Shown here piece after piece: positions 30,228-39,159 of a DNA stretch of 64,000 nucleotides. The stretch comes from Sphingobium sp. (GTDB lineage: Bacteria > Pseudomonadota > Alphaproteobacteria > Sphingomonadales > Sphingomonadaceae). The notes under the pieces were generated by a model. The model ran no database searches. It saw only the letters and a program-made list of their open reading frames with translations, and had not been told where the DNA came from. The stretch spans positions 59,622-123,621 of the forward strand of contig JACESO010000001.1 in the NCBI GenBank assembly GCA_013911745.1, given 5' to 3'. Position numbers and translations under genes: made by a program. Numbering within the stretch: position 1 is the stretch's first letter; the number at the start of each line of letters is the position of its first letter.

Positions 30228-31901
30228 TTACTGCCCCGTCCGGTCCTTGTCGCGAATGGCGCGGAATTCGTCGCCTTCCACCCAGTTGGGCCAGTCGGCG
30301 CTCGTGGCGAGATCGCGGCCGACGGTGTAATAGAGCTTCAGATCCGCCAGCACGCCGCTCCAGTCCCAGTTGGGATCATATTCGTCCTTGGGGCCATGAT
30401 AGCGGTTTTTGGTATAATCTTCCGCCGCGGCCATGCCTGCCGCGGTGCCGCCCTTCACCAAATCCTCGCCGCCCTCGAAATAGAGCATCGGCAGTCCGTG
30501 CTTGGCGAAGCTGAAATGGTCAGAACGATAATAGAAGCCCTTTTCCGGCGTCGGTTCCAGCGTGGCGACGCGGCCCTGGCCGGCGAGCGCGCGGTCGAGA
30601 TAGGCGTCGAGTTGCGATTTGCCCTTGCCGATGACGACGACATTCTTGGCGAGGCCCGCGACGCTCAGCGCGTCCATGTTGACGCCGCCCACCGTCTGGC
30701 GGAAAGGGAAGACCGGATGCGCGCCATAATAGGCTGAACCGAGCAGCCCGGATTCCTCGCCGGTCACCGCCAGGAAAACCTGGCTACGGTCGGTGGGGCC
30801 GGCCTTCACATTGGCCTCCGCCAGGGCGACCAGCGCCGCGGTGCCGGTGGCGTTGTCCACCGCGCCGTTGCATATGTCGTCACCATCGGGGGCGGCCTGG
30901 CAGTGGCCCAGATGATCCCAATGCGCGCTGTAGAGCACATATTCGTCCGGCCGCGTCTTGCCCGGCAGCAGCGCGACGACATTCTTCGAGCTGTGCTTGC
31001 GCAGATCATTGTCGAAGGAGACGCTGGCAACGACGCCGGTCAGCGGCACCGCCTTGAAGCCCTTCCGCTTGGCCGCCGCCATCTGCTGATCGAGGTCGAG
31101 GCCCGCGCTGGCGAAGAGGGCCGCCGCCTTGTCCTTCTGGATCCAGCCGATCGCTTGGGCTTGGTCGGCATTGCCGTTGGCGCTGTCGGCTACATGCTGC
31201 GCCCCGGTCCAGCTCGACTGGACCACGTTCCAGCCGTAAGCGGCGGGCACCGTGTCGTGGACGATGATCGCGGCCGCGGCACCCTGCCGCGCCGCTTCCT
31301 CGAACTTGTAGGTCCAGCGGCCATAATAGGTCATCGCCCGACCGTTGAACGGGCCGGTCAGCCCCTGCGTCTCATAATCGGGATCATTGACCAGGATGAT
31401 GACCGTCTTGCCCTTCACGTCCAGCCCGGCATAGTCGTTCCAGCCCTTTTCGGGCGCGTTGATGCCATAGCCGACGAAGACGACCGGGCTGTTCTTAACC
31501 TCGATATGCGGCTGTGTGGTGCGATAGGTGCCGACGACCATCTCCGGCCCGTAGGCGGCGGTAACGGCGGCCTTGCCGCCCGAGAAGCTGAGGTGCGACA
31601 CATTCTTCGCGTTGATTTCCACCAGCGGAACGTCCTGGAACCAGCTTCCCTTGTTGCCGGGCTTCAGGCCCAACTTGCCGAACTCGGCGGCGAGCAGGGC
31701 AAGCGTCTTTTCCTCGCCGGACGTGCCGGGCGCACGGCCCTCGAACGCGTCGGAGGACAACTCCTTCACCAGCCGCTTCATCGTGTCGAGGGAGGGCTCC
31801 ACGCCCTTCTTCGCGGCGGCGGCCTTCGTGGGAGCCGCTTGAGCAACAAGCGGCGAGGAAAGGGCGAGGACGGCGGCGACCGCGGCGATGGAACTGCGCA
31901 T
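30228..31901 (-). CDS. Exported M28-family zinc peptidase with PA domain
   Basis: A 557-residue protein with a signal peptide (cleavage near QAA, residue 23). A protease-associated domain insertion (about residues 130-260) carries NSPVVFVGYGINAPEKGWNDY. The M28 zinc site follows: SAHWDHLGH (His, Asp), NGAVDNATGTAALV (Asp), TGEESGLLGS (catalytic Glu and zinc Glu), VNMDALS (Asp) and a late RSDHFSFAKHGLP (His). Likely a periplasmic or secreted aminopeptidase for nutrient peptides. Monocistronic, downstream of the rpsD terminator. Confidence 0.93.
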   Translation of the reverse strand: MRSSIAAVAAVLALSSPLVAQAAPTKAAAAKKGVEPSLDTMKRLVKELSSDAFEGRAPGTSGEEKTLALLAAEFGKLGLKPGNKGSWFQDVPLVEINAKNVSHLSFSGGKAAVTAAYGPEMVVGTYRTTQPHIEVKNSPVVFVGYGINAPEKGWNDYAGLDVKGKTVIILVNDPDYETQGLTGPFNGRAMTYYGRWTYKFEEAARQGAAAAIIVHDTVPAAYGWNVVQSSWTGAQHVADSANGNADQAQAIGWIQKDKAAALFASAGLDLDQQMAAAKRKGFKAVPLTGVVASVSFDNDLRKHSSKNVVALLPGKTRPDEYVLYSAHWDHLGHCQAAPDGDDICNGAVDNATGTAALVALAEANVKAGPTDRSQVFLAVTGEESGLLGSAYYGAHPVFPFRQTVGGVNMDALSVAGLAKNVVVIGKGKSQLDAYLDRALAGQGRVATLEPTPEKGFYYRSDHFSFAKHGLPMLYFEGGEDLVKGGTAAGMAAAEDYTKNRYHGPKDEYDPNWDWSGVLADLKLYYTVGRDLATSADWPNWVEGDEFRAIRDKDRTGQ

Positions 31902-31975
31902 GGATATCCCTCTGTTTTACAACTGGTCAGGTGATGCCACCGCGCGGGAAGACGCGCAAGATTGTTGCGCGCATG

Positions 31976-32009
31976 AAAAAGGACGGCACCCTTGCGGGGC
32001 CGCCCTTTT
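31976..32009 (-). terminator. Intrinsic terminator after rpsD
   Basis: On the minus strand GGGCGGC (32005-31999) pairs with GCCGTCC (31987-31981), including one G-T pair, across an 11-base loop. TTTTT follows (31980-31976). It lies about 25 bases past the rpsD stop codon. Confidence 0.8.
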
Positions 32010-32029
32010 GAACTCTTTGTCCGAAGGAC

Positions 32030-32644
32030 TTAGCGCGAATAGAATTCGACGACCAGGTTCGGTTCCATCTTCACCGGATAGGGCACTTCGTCCAGCGTGG
32101 GAACGCGGACATAGGTGACCTTGGTCGCGCCGTCGGGCGAGACATAGTCGGGGATGTCGCGCTCGGGCAGGCTCTGCGCTTCCAGGACCAGCGCCATTTC
32201 CTGCGCCTTCTTGCCCAGCGTGATCTCGTCACCCGGCTTCACCAGACGCGAGGCGATGTTGCACTTGACGCCGTTCACATAGATGTGGCCGTGGCTGACG
32301 ATCTGACGGGCCGACCAGATGGTGGGCGCGAACTTGGCGCGATAGACGACCGCGTCCAGGCGGCGCTCCAGCAGGCCAATGAGGTTCTGGCCGGTGTCGC
32401 CCTTCATGCGCGCGGCCTCGACATAGTTCTTCTTGAACTGCTTTTCGGTGATGTCGCCGTAATAGCCCTTCAGCTTCTGCTTGGCGCGCAGCTGGATGCC
32501 ATAGTCGGACATCTTGCCCTTGCGGCGCTGGCCGTGCTGGCCGGGGCCATATTCACGCTTGTTGACCGGGCTCTTCGGGCGACCCCAGATGTTTTCGCCC
32601 ATCCGGCGGTCGAGCTTGTACTTTGCGCTGGAACGCTTCGACAT
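32030..32644 (-). CDS. rpsD: 30S ribosomal protein S4
   Basis: A 204-residue primary 16S rRNA-binding protein that nucleates the small-subunit body. [26 protein letters not shown], the [15 protein letters not shown] segment, and the S4 domain [34 protein letters not shown] are typical. The start at 32644 has GAGGAAAG upstream; an ATG 15 bases earlier is less fitting. Here it stands alone rather than in the alpha operon, as is usual in alphaproteobacteria. Confidence 0.98.
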   Translation of the reverse strand: MSKRSSAKYKLDRRMGENIWGRPKSPVNKREYGPGQHGQRRKGKMSDYGIQLRAKQKLKGYYGDITEKQFKKNYVEAARMKGDTGQNLIGLLERRLDAVVYRAKFAPTIWSARQIVSHGHIYVNGVKCNIASRLVKPGDEITLGKKAQEMALVLEAQSLPERDIPDYVSPDGATKVTYVRVPTLDEVPYPVKMEPNLVVEFYSR

Positions 32645-32823
32645 GAAATCTTTCCTCAATTGCTTCTAACGTTGGTTCCGGTCTCGCCTGCTTGCCGTGT
32701 TTCAGGGGCAGGGCCACCGCTTCACCGGAGTGCGGAGCCAATTGCGAAGGCGCGCCTATGACGAGGGGAGGCCAGCCTGTCAAGCCCTCGACAGGCCGCG
32801 CCGGACAGCTTAGGTCCGCTCCC

Positions 32824-33120
32824 ATGAACCCCGAAAGCTACACGACTATGGCGCAGGTGCGCGCAGGCGTCGACAATCTGGACCGCCAGATCGTTGCGCT
32901 GCTGGCCCAACGCTTCGCCCATATGCGCGCCGCCGCGCGGATCAAGGACGACCGCGCGGCAGTGCGCGACGAAGCGCGCAAGGCGGAGGTGATAGCCAAT
33001 GCCCGCGCCGAGGCGGAGGCGGCAGGGCTGCCCGGCGAATTGATCGCGGAGCTTTGGAATCATCTGGTCGAACTGTCCATCGCCTATGAGATGGACGCGT
33101 TCGACCGGACGCGGGGCTAA
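32824..33120 (+). CDS. Monofunctional chorismate mutase, AroQ type
   Basis: A 98-residue all-helical protein. MAQVRAGVDNLDRQIVALLAQRFAHMRAAARIK holds the N-terminal helix arginine and second-site arginines, and LIAELWNHLVELSIAYEMDAF the C-terminal helix. It rearranges chorismate to prephenate for Phe/Tyr synthesis. An isochorismate-pyruvate lyase (PchB-like) role cannot be excluded from sequence, but no salicylate or siderophore gene is near. Its stop overlaps the trmJ stop tail to tail by four bases. Confidence 0.88.
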   Translation: MNPESYTTMAQVRAGVDNLDRQIVALLAQRFAHMRAAARIKDDRAAVRDEARKAEVIANARAEAEAAGLPGELIAELWNHLVELSIAYEMDAFDRTRG

Positions 33121-33839
33121 CGCTGGCGAGGGTGGGCGAGGGAAGATAGCACGCCGCGCAGGGTGCGGACCTCCAGATGGTTCCAGCCCGGCTTGGTCAG
33201 CAGGTTGCGTAGCGTCCGCTTGGTCGCCGGCGCGCGATCGGGCGGGAAGAAATAGCCTGCCGCGTCCAGCAGCGTCTCGAACTGGGCGATCATTCCCTCT
33301 AGCTCTTCCTGCGGCGCGGGTTCGCCAAGGTCGGTGACGGTCGGCTGCTCCAGCTTCGCCTGCTTCGACCATTCATAGGCGCACAGGATCACCGCCTGCG
33401 CCAGGTTGAGCGATCCGAAGTCGGGATTGATCGGCACCGTCAATATCTTGCGGGCGAGCGCGACGTCTTCCGTTTCCAGCCCCGACCGCTCGGGACCGAA
33501 CACATAGGCGCTGCGGCCCGGCGCGGCGTGGATCTCGCGCGCCGCCTCCTCGGGTGTCACGACCGGCTTGGTGACGCCGCGCTTGCGAACCGTGGTGGCA
33601 TAGACATGAGCGCAGTCCGCCACCGCGTCCGCCAGCGTCTCATAAACCTGCGCGCCGTCCAGCACCACGTCCGCACCGGCTGCGGCGGGGCCTGCATCAG
33701 GATTGGGCCAGCCATCGCGCGGCGACACCAGCCGCATTTCCGTCAGCCCGAAATTCAGCATGGCGCGCGCCGCCTTGCCAATATTCTCGCCCAACTGCGG
33801 ACGGACGAGAACGATCACCGGCCGCGGGACGTCACTCAC
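33117..33839 (-). CDS. trmJ: tRNA (cytidine/uridine-2'-O-)-methyltransferase TrmJ
   Basis: A 240-residue SPOUT methyltransferase that ribose-methylates position 32 of tRNAs. The knotted SAM site is spelled out by [44 protein letters not shown] and [21 protein letters not shown], with a short C-terminal helical extension. Its start overlaps the nrdR stop by eight bases, so it is translated with nrdR. It ends overlapping the convergent chorismate mutase gene. Confidence 0.93.
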   Translation of the reverse strand: MSDVPRPVIVLVRPQLGENIGKAARAMLNFGLTEMRLVSPRDGWPNPDAGPAAAGADVVLDGAQVYETLADAVADCAHVYATTVRKRGVTKPVVTPEEAAREIHAAPGRSAYVFGPERSGLETEDVALARKILTVPINPDFGSLNLAQAVILCAYEWSKQAKLEQPTVTDLGEPAPQEELEGMIAQFETLLDAAGYFFPPDRAPATKRTLRNLLTKPGWNHLEVRTLRGVLSSLAHPRQR

Positions 33840-34293
33840 GCGCCACCTCCTGCACGCTGCCCGCGAACTCCTCGAAATCCTTGGCGTCGGTGAAATCCTT
33901 GTAGACGCTGGCGAAGCGGATATAGGCGACGCTGTCGAGGCGCTTTAAGCCCTCCATCACCATTTCGCCGATCGCGCGGGCAGGGATTTCGCTTTCGCCG
34001 CTGGTTTCGAGCTGGCGCTGGATGCCGGAGATGAGCTTTTCCAGCCGACTGGGATCGATCGGCCGCTTGCGACAGGCGATGCCCACGGAGCGGGCCAGCT
34101 TGTCGCGGTCGAAGGCTTCCTTGCGCCCCTCGCTCTTCACCACCCAGATGTCGCGAAGCTGGATGCGCTCGAACGTGGTGAAGCGCGCGCCGCATGCCTC
34201 GCACTGGCGGCGGCGGCGGATGGCGGCGTTGTCCTCGGTCGGACGGCTGTCCTTCACCTGGCTGTCTTCATGGGAACAGAAGGGGCAGCGCAT
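33832..34293 (-). CDS. nrdR: Transcriptional repressor NrdR
   Basis: A 153-residue ATP/dATP-sensing repressor of ribonucleotide reductase genes. The zinc ribbon cysteines are Cys3, Cys6, Cys31 and Cys34, and the basic [18 protein letters not shown] strand follows. The ATP-cone domain ([20 protein letters not shown] ... [11 protein letters not shown]) completes the protein. Located after glyA, a common alphaproteobacterial arrangement, with a palindromic repeat between the two. Confidence 0.96.
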   Translation of the reverse strand: MRCPFCSHEDSQVKDSRPTEDNAAIRRRRQCEACGARFTTFERIQLRDIWVVKSEGRKEAFDRDKLARSVGIACRKRPIDPSRLEKLISGIQRQLETSGESEIPARAIGEMVMEGLKRLDSVAYIRFASVYKDFTDAKDFEEFAGSVQEVARE

Positions 34294-34306
34294 TTACATC
34301 ATTTCC

Positions 34307-34372
34307 GTTCATTTCGAGCGAAGTCGAGAAACCCTGGCGTAAGACCCGTTTCTCGACAAGCTCGAAACGAAC
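34307..34372. repeat. Imperfect inverted repeat between glyA and nrdR
   Basis: Arms of about 25 bases (34307-34332 and 34348-34372) are reverse complements apart from a few positions, each itself partly palindromic around TCGA. The sequence has the look of a dispersed intergenic palindrome. It would fold strongly in the glyA-nrdR transcript and may separate or attenuate the two genes. Confidence 0.75.
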
Positions 34373-34386
34373 GGCTCTCTTCGTCC

Positions 34387-35688
34387 TTAGTAGATCGGGA
34401 ACTGCGCGGTCAGCCCAAGCACCTTTTCACGCACATGCGCTTCGACCTGACCATCGCCTTCGTCGCCATTGCGCTTCAGGCCTTCGACGACTTCAGCGAT
34501 TAGGCGGCCGATTTCCCGGAACTCCGCCTCGCGGAAGCCGCGCGTCGTACCGGCCGGGGTGCCGAGGCGGACGCCCGAGGTCACGAACGGGCTGGCGGTG
34601 TCGAACGGCACATTATTCTTGTTGCAGGTGATATAGGCGCGGTCGAGCGCCTTTTCGGCTGCCTTGCCGGTGGTGTTCTTCGCCCGCAGGTCGACCAGCA
34701 TCAGGTGGTTGTCGGTGCCGCCCGACACGATCGACAGGCCGGCATCGGCCAGCGTCTCGCTAAGTGCCTTCGCGTTCGCCACGATCTGATGCGCATAGGC
34801 CTTGAATTCAGGCGTCAGCGCTTCCTTGAACGCGACCGCCTTGGCGGCGATGATGTGCATCAGCGGGCCGCCTTGCAGGCCAGGGAAGATCGCGCTGTTC
34901 AGCTTTTTTGCGATCGCCTCGTCATTGGACAGGATGATGCCCGAGCGGGGGCCGCGCAGCGACTTGTGCGTGGTGGTCGTCGTGACATGGGCGTGCGGCA
35001 CCGGCGAAGGGTGCGCGCCGCCCGCCACCAAGCCCGAAAAGTGCGACATGTCGGCCAGCAAATAGGCGCCGACCTCATCCGCGATCTCGCGGAAGCGCTT
35101 GAAGTCCCACACGCGCGAATAGGCGGTGCCGCCGCAGATGATGAGCTTGGGCTTGTTCTCCCGCGCGATGCGGGCGACCTCGTCCATGTCGATCAGATGA
35201 TCGTCCTGGCGCACGCCATAGGCGACCGGCTTGAACCATTTGCCCGACATGTTGACCGGCGATCCGTGGGTCAGGTGGCCGCCCGACGACAGATCGAGGC
35301 CCATGAAGGTATCACCTGGCTGGAGCAGTGCCAGGAACACCGCCTGGTTCATCTGGCTGCCGCTGTTGGGCTGGACGTTGGCGAAGTTCGCGCCGAACAG
35401 CTGCTTGGCGCGTTCGATCGCGAGGGTTTCCACCACGTCGGCATATTCGCAGCCGCCATAATAGCGCTTGCCGGGATAACCTTCGGCATATTTGTTGGTG
35501 AAGATGGAGCCGGCGGCCTCCAGCACGGCCTTCGACACGATATTCTCGGACGCGATCAGTTCGATCTTGTCCTGCTGGCGCTGCAGTTCCTTGCCGATCG
35601 CGTCGAAGATTTCCGGGTCCGCGCTGGCGAGGTCTTCGCTGAAGAAGCCGTCCTGGCGGATGGCGGGAGAGAGGGTGTCGGTGCTCAT
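34387..35688 (-). CDS. glyA: Serine hydroxymethyltransferase
   Basis: A 433-residue PLP enzyme that interconverts serine and glycine and loads tetrahydrofolate with one-carbon units. Landmarks are [30 protein letters not shown], the [12 protein letters not shown] segment and the cofactor lysine in [15 protein letters not shown]. It starts 11 bases after rpiB. Serine for this enzyme comes from the serB pathway also encoded in the window. Confidence 0.97.
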   Translation of the reverse strand: MSTDTLSPAIRQDGFFSEDLASADPEIFDAIGKELQRQQDKIELIASENIVSKAVLEAAGSIFTNKYAEGYPGKRYYGGCEYADVVETLAIERAKQLFGANFANVQPNSGSQMNQAVFLALLQPGDTFMGLDLSSGGHLTHGSPVNMSGKWFKPVAYGVRQDDHLIDMDEVARIARENKPKLIICGGTAYSRVWDFKRFREIADEVGAYLLADMSHFSGLVAGGAHPSPVPHAHVTTTTTHKSLRGPRSGIILSNDEAIAKKLNSAIFPGLQGGPLMHIIAAKAVAFKEALTPEFKAYAHQIVANAKALSETLADAGLSIVSGGTDNHLMLVDLRAKNTTGKAAEKALDRAYITCNKNNVPFDTASPFVTSGVRLGTPAGTTRGFREAEFREIGRLIAEVVEGLKRNGDEGDGQVEAHVREKVLGLTAQFPIY

Positions 35689-35699
35689 CTCTGGTCCTT

Positions 35700-36137
35700 T
35701 CAGAGCGCGGGATTGGAGAGTTTGTCGACGCGCGGACCATGACGGCCGCCGCCAAAATCGGTGGTCAGAAAAGCGGCGACGCAGGCCTTGGCCATGTCGA
35801 TGCCGGTCAACCGCGCGCCCATGGCGATCACATTGGCGTCATTATGCTCGCGCGCAAGGGCGGCCGACAGCGGCTCTCCCACCAGCGCGCAGCGGCATGC
35901 CGGATTGCGGTTGACGGCGATGGAGATACCGATGCCCGATCCGCAGAGCGCGATACCGCGTTCCGCCGCGCCGGATGCTATCACCGTCGCGAGCTTGTAA
36001 CCATAATCGGGATAATCGACCCGGTCCGCCGTTGCCGGTCCAAGATCGTCCACCTCATGCCCTTCGTCGCGCAGCCATTGCGCAAGCTCGGCCTTCAGAT
36101 CGACGGCGGCATGATCGGAGGCGATGGCGATCTTCAT
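35700..36137 (-). CDS. rpiB: Ribose-5-phosphate isomerase B
   Basis: A 145-residue isomerase of the non-oxidative pentose phosphate pathway. [15 protein letters not shown], the catalytic-cysteine motif [15 protein letters not shown], and [16 protein letters not shown] are diagnostic. The ATG at 36137 is the family start; the open frame continues upstream without similarity. First gene of rpiB-glyA-nrdR-trmJ. Confidence 0.95.
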   Translation of the reverse strand: MKIAIASDHAAVDLKAELAQWLRDEGHEVDDLGPATADRVDYPDYGYKLATVIASGAAERGIALCGSGIGISIAVNRNPACRCALVGEPLSAALAREHNDANVIAMGARLTGIDMAKACVAAFLTTDFGGGRHGPRVDKLSNPAL

Positions 36138-36240
36138 GGGTGGGCGCGTCCCTTCACCAGCAGGTGATTCGTTTCTGCGCGCCTCATAGGGGGACGGGCC
36201 GGCAATTGCCACCGTCCAGCTTGATGCTTATGGCAGGGGC

Positions 36241-36420
36241 ATGTCCGGAACCATCCTTTCCATCCTGATGCTGGCGGGCGTGCTGCTGACCGGCGGCGGT
36301 GTCTACGCGATCGTGAAGAAGCGCGAGCGCAAGCGCGGCGCGCTGATGATCGTGGCGGGCCTGGTCATGTTCGGCAATGTGCTGATCGCCGCCGCGCCAC
36401 TGGGGCAGGTCGCGCCTTAA
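36241..36420 (+). CDS. 59-residue two-helix membrane protein
   Basis: A short frame MSGTILSILMLAGVLLTGGG... encodes two hydrophobic helices (about residues 4-24 and 35-55) separated by a basic turn (VKKRERKRGA), the usual inside-positive hairpin. GCAGGGG lies just before the ATG. It stands alone between rpiB (divergent) and the HPP protein (convergent). I do not recognise the family; similar tiny membrane proteins are often left out of annotations. Confidence 0.7.
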   Translation: MSGTILSILMLAGVLLTGGGVYAIVKKRERKRGALMIVAGLVMFGNVLIAAAPLGQVAP

Positions 36421-36429
36421 AGGCTGTTT

Positions 36430-37518
36430 TCACGAGGTTCGCAGTCGCAGCGCGAGAGTGGCAAGCAGGTCCGTCTGCGTCACGAGCCCCAGCATCCGGT
36501 GGTCCGCGTCTATGACGATGGCGCTGTGGTGTATTCCGCTGCCCAACGGGCCGATCAGCCGCGCGAGGGGCGTGTCGGCATGGACCAGCAGCGGCGGACG
36601 GGCGATGTCGCCTGCCGTGTCTCCGCCCCGCGCCAGATCGAGCGCTCCGATGATGCCCTGCACCCGTCGTGCCTCATCCAGTACCGGTGCTGTCAGCAGG
36701 TGGCGCTCCAGCATCAGCGCGCGGACCTGCGCCAGCGGCATGGACGGCGTAGCGGAGAGGATGTCGCGCGACATGATGTCGCCGCAACAGGTCGCACCAT
36801 GCGCCCGCTCGGCGGCGCGCAGTTCGGCGTCGGCAAGCAGATGGTGCAAATCCGCAGGATCGATGTCCAGCGCCTCGCCATAGCCATGAAGGGCGGCGGC
36901 TACGTCCTGCTTGCTGGGCGCTGCTCTTTCAAGCGGCGCTGGGTCGGTCGTGCTATGCGGCGTCGCCGGCTTGGGCGCGACGTGGGGATAATTATGGCCC
37001 GCGAGCTTGTGGAACAGGATGGCGACGCAAAGCAGCGCCAGCGTATTCACGCCAACGGGCGTCAGCGCGAACATATAGCCGGCAGCCGTGCCCTTGGCGC
37101 CTAGCGCCGCCGACAGGGCGACGGCGCCGCCCGGCGGATGCAGGCATCGCAGCAGGGTCATGACCGCGATTGCCGCTCCCACGGCAAACGAAGCGGCAAG
37201 GGTGGGATCAGATATCGCCTTGCCGATGAAGATGCCGGCCAGCGCGGATATGACGTTGCCGCCCAGCACTGGCCATGGCTGCGCCAGCGGGCTGGCGGGT
37301 ACGGCGAAGAGCAGCACGGCGGACGCCCCCATCGGTGCGACCAGCAGGGGAAGGTACACGCCGTCGCCCAGCACCAGTCCGCACAGCAGGCCGGTGACAC
37401 CAATGCCGACGATGGCGCCAGCGGCAGCCTTCAGCCGGTCGAACCGTCTCTGGCCCGGCTGCATGGGGGGGACGGCCCTGCGATAGTGGCTCCAGAGTTT
37501 TTGCGGCGCGTCGGTCAT
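36430..37518 (-). CDS. HPP-family membrane protein with paired CBS domains
   Basis: A 362-residue protein. Residues about 25-175 form the HPP integral-membrane domain with LRCLHPPGGAVALSAALG, the motif that names the family. A linker (about 180-235) precedes two CBS domains (GDIMSRDILSATPSMPLAQVRALML and PPLLVHADTPLARLIGPL) that usually sense adenine nucleotides. Some cyanobacterial HPP proteins transport nitrite. Here the substrate is unknown, and the CBS pair suggests energy-dependent gating. Confidence 0.87.
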   Translation of the reverse strand: MTDAPQKLWSHYRRAVPPMQPGQRRFDRLKAAAGAIVGIGVTGLLCGLVLGDGVYLPLLVAPMGASAVLLFAVPASPLAQPWPVLGGNVISALAGIFIGKAISDPTLAASFAVGAAIAVMTLLRCLHPPGGAVALSAALGAKGTAAGYMFALTPVGVNTLALLCVAILFHKLAGHNYPHVAPKPATPHSTTDPAPLERAAPSKQDVAAALHGYGEALDIDPADLHHLLADAELRAAERAHGATCCGDIMSRDILSATPSMPLAQVRALMLERHLLTAPVLDEARRVQGIIGALDLARGGDTAGDIARPPLLVHADTPLARLIGPLGSGIHHSAIVIDADHRMLGLVTQTDLLATLALRLRTS

Positions 37519-37592
37519 GGCCGCGCGCTAACGCCGCAGGGAAGGGCGGCCAAGCGGGATTTTATGTGCAAGGGACCAAGCGCTGCTTTGCG

Positions 37593-37721
37593 CTAGAGCA
37601 CGTCCCCGAACATGAACCAGATCAGCGCCAGCCAGGCGAAGAGGCCCACCGCGCCGAGGATCACGCCGGATCGGGCACGGATGGCGGGCCACAGGCCGGT
37701 CGGATCGTTGTCGTGTTCCAT
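37593..37721 (-). CDS. 42-residue single-pass membrane microprotein
   Basis: The frame MEHDNDPTGLWPAIRARSGV... ends in one hydrophobic helix (ILGAVGLFAWLALIWFMF) and GDVL. It lies between otsA (ends of the trehalose cluster are 30 bases upstream) and the HPP gene. No strong ribosome site was seen and the family is unknown. The acidic head followed by a basic patch and a helix is plausible for a small inner-membrane protein. Confidence 0.5.
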   Translation of the reverse strand: MEHDNDPTGLWPAIRARSGVILGAVGLFAWLALIWFMFGDVL

Positions 37722-37752
37722 CCGCCCGGATTAGCGACACGCCCGGCCGGGT

Positions 37753-39159
37753 TCAACCGGCAGCGTCTTCGGTTTCCGCTGCCGCCGGCTCCCGCTCGAC
37801 AGCCATAAGGCGGCTGGTGAACACTTCCCGCCACCAGCGGATATCCTGCTTTTCCACGCTGTCCATCATCGCCCGCCAGCGGCGCTGCCGCTCGTCCAGC
37901 GGCATGGCGAGCGCGCGCAGGATCGCGTCGGACATTTCCTCCGGGCTGTAGGGATTGATGAGCAGCGCGTCCTTGAGTTGCATCGCCGCGCCCGCAAAGC
38001 GCGACAGGATCAGGACGCCGGGGTCTTTGGGATCCTGCGCGGCGACATATTCCTTGGCGACGAGGTTCATGCCGTCGCGCAATGGCGTCACCAGCCCGAT
38101 CTTCGCTGCGCGGTAGATGCCGGCCAGTTCGTCGCGCGGATAGCCCTGGTTGACATAGCGGATCGGCGTCCAGTCCACATCGCTATATTCGCCGTTGATG
38201 CGTCCGGCGAGCGAATCCAGCGTGGCGCGGATCTGCTGATAACTCTCCACATCGCCACGAGACGGCGGCGCGATCTGCGTCAACACGATCTTGCGATGAT
38301 GTTCGGGATGATCCTTCAGGAAGCGGGCATAGCCGTTGAAGCGCTCTTCCAAGCCCTTGCTGTAATCCAGCCGGTCCACGCCGACAACGAGAGGCCGGTC
38401 CTGCAGCGACGCGCGCACCTTCCCGAACATCGCCTGCGCCGTTTCGCTGTCGGCGGCATCCTTGAACTCCTGCGCGTTGATGCCGATCGGGCAGGCGATC
38501 GCCTGGATGGTGCGGTCGCCCACAGTGACATAGTCACCGTCCACGGTGCCGCCCATCTCGCGCTCGACATAATGGCGGAAAGACTCCAGCCACTCCTCGG
38601 TGTGGAAACCCACCACATCATAGGCGAAGAGGGTGCTGACCAGCTTGCTGTGATGGGGCAGGGACACGAGCAGGCGCGTGGGTGGCCAGGGGATGTGGAG
38701 GAAGAAGCCCATCCGGTTCTTCAGGCCCCGGTCGCGCAGCATCTGTCCCAGCGGGATCAGATGATAGTCATGCACCCAGATGACGTCGTCCGGTTCGATC
38801 AGCGGGCTCGCGGTCTCCGCGAACCGCTTGTTGACGCGGTTGTAGCCCCCCTCGAAATCGCGGGCATATTCGGCAAGGTCTATGCGGAAGTGGAACAGCG
38901 GCCACAGCGTCTTGTTGGCATAGCCGTTATAATATTCGTCGACATCCTGTTCTTCCAGGTCGATCGTCGCGGTCTTCACCCCCTGATCCTCGGCAAAGCC
39001 GATATGGCCGGTGAAGGCGTCAGTCGTCTCTCCCGACCAGCCGAACCAGATGCCGCGGCTCTCGCGCAGCGCCTGCGCCAGCGCGACCGCGAGGCCGCCC
39101 TGATTGCCGGACTTGTTCGGGCGGCTGACCCGGTTGGAGATGACGATCAGCCGGCTCAT
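37753..39159 (-). CDS. otsA: Trehalose-6-phosphate synthase
   Basis: A 468-residue GT20 enzyme that joins UDP-glucose (or another NDP-glucose) to glucose-6-phosphate. Motifs include VISNRVSRPNKSGNQGGLAVAL, VWVHDYHLIPLGQMLR (as IWVHDYHL), VGVDRLDYSKGLEERF and TPLRDGMNLVAKEYVA with the donor-binding acidic residue. The ATG at 39159 overlaps the stop of the GH15 gene (ATGA), so it is translationally coupled to it. Confidence 0.96.
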   Translation of the reverse strand: MSRLIVISNRVSRPNKSGNQGGLAVALAQALRESRGIWFGWSGETTDAFTGHIGFAEDQGVKTATIDLEEQDVDEYYNGYANKTLWPLFHFRIDLAEYARDFEGGYNRVNKRFAETASPLIEPDDVIWVHDYHLIPLGQMLRDRGLKNRMGFFLHIPWPPTRLLVSLPHHSKLVSTLFAYDVVGFHTEEWLESFRHYVEREMGGTVDGDYVTVGDRTIQAIACPIGINAQEFKDAADSETAQAMFGKVRASLQDRPLVVGVDRLDYSKGLEERFNGYARFLKDHPEHHRKIVLTQIAPPSRGDVESYQQIRATLDSLAGRINGEYSDVDWTPIRYVNQGYPRDELAGIYRAAKIGLVTPLRDGMNLVAKEYVAAQDPKDPGVLILSRFAGAAMQLKDALLINPYSPEEMSDAILRALAMPLDERQRRWRAMMDSVEKQDIRWWREVFTSRLMAVEREPAAAETEDAAG

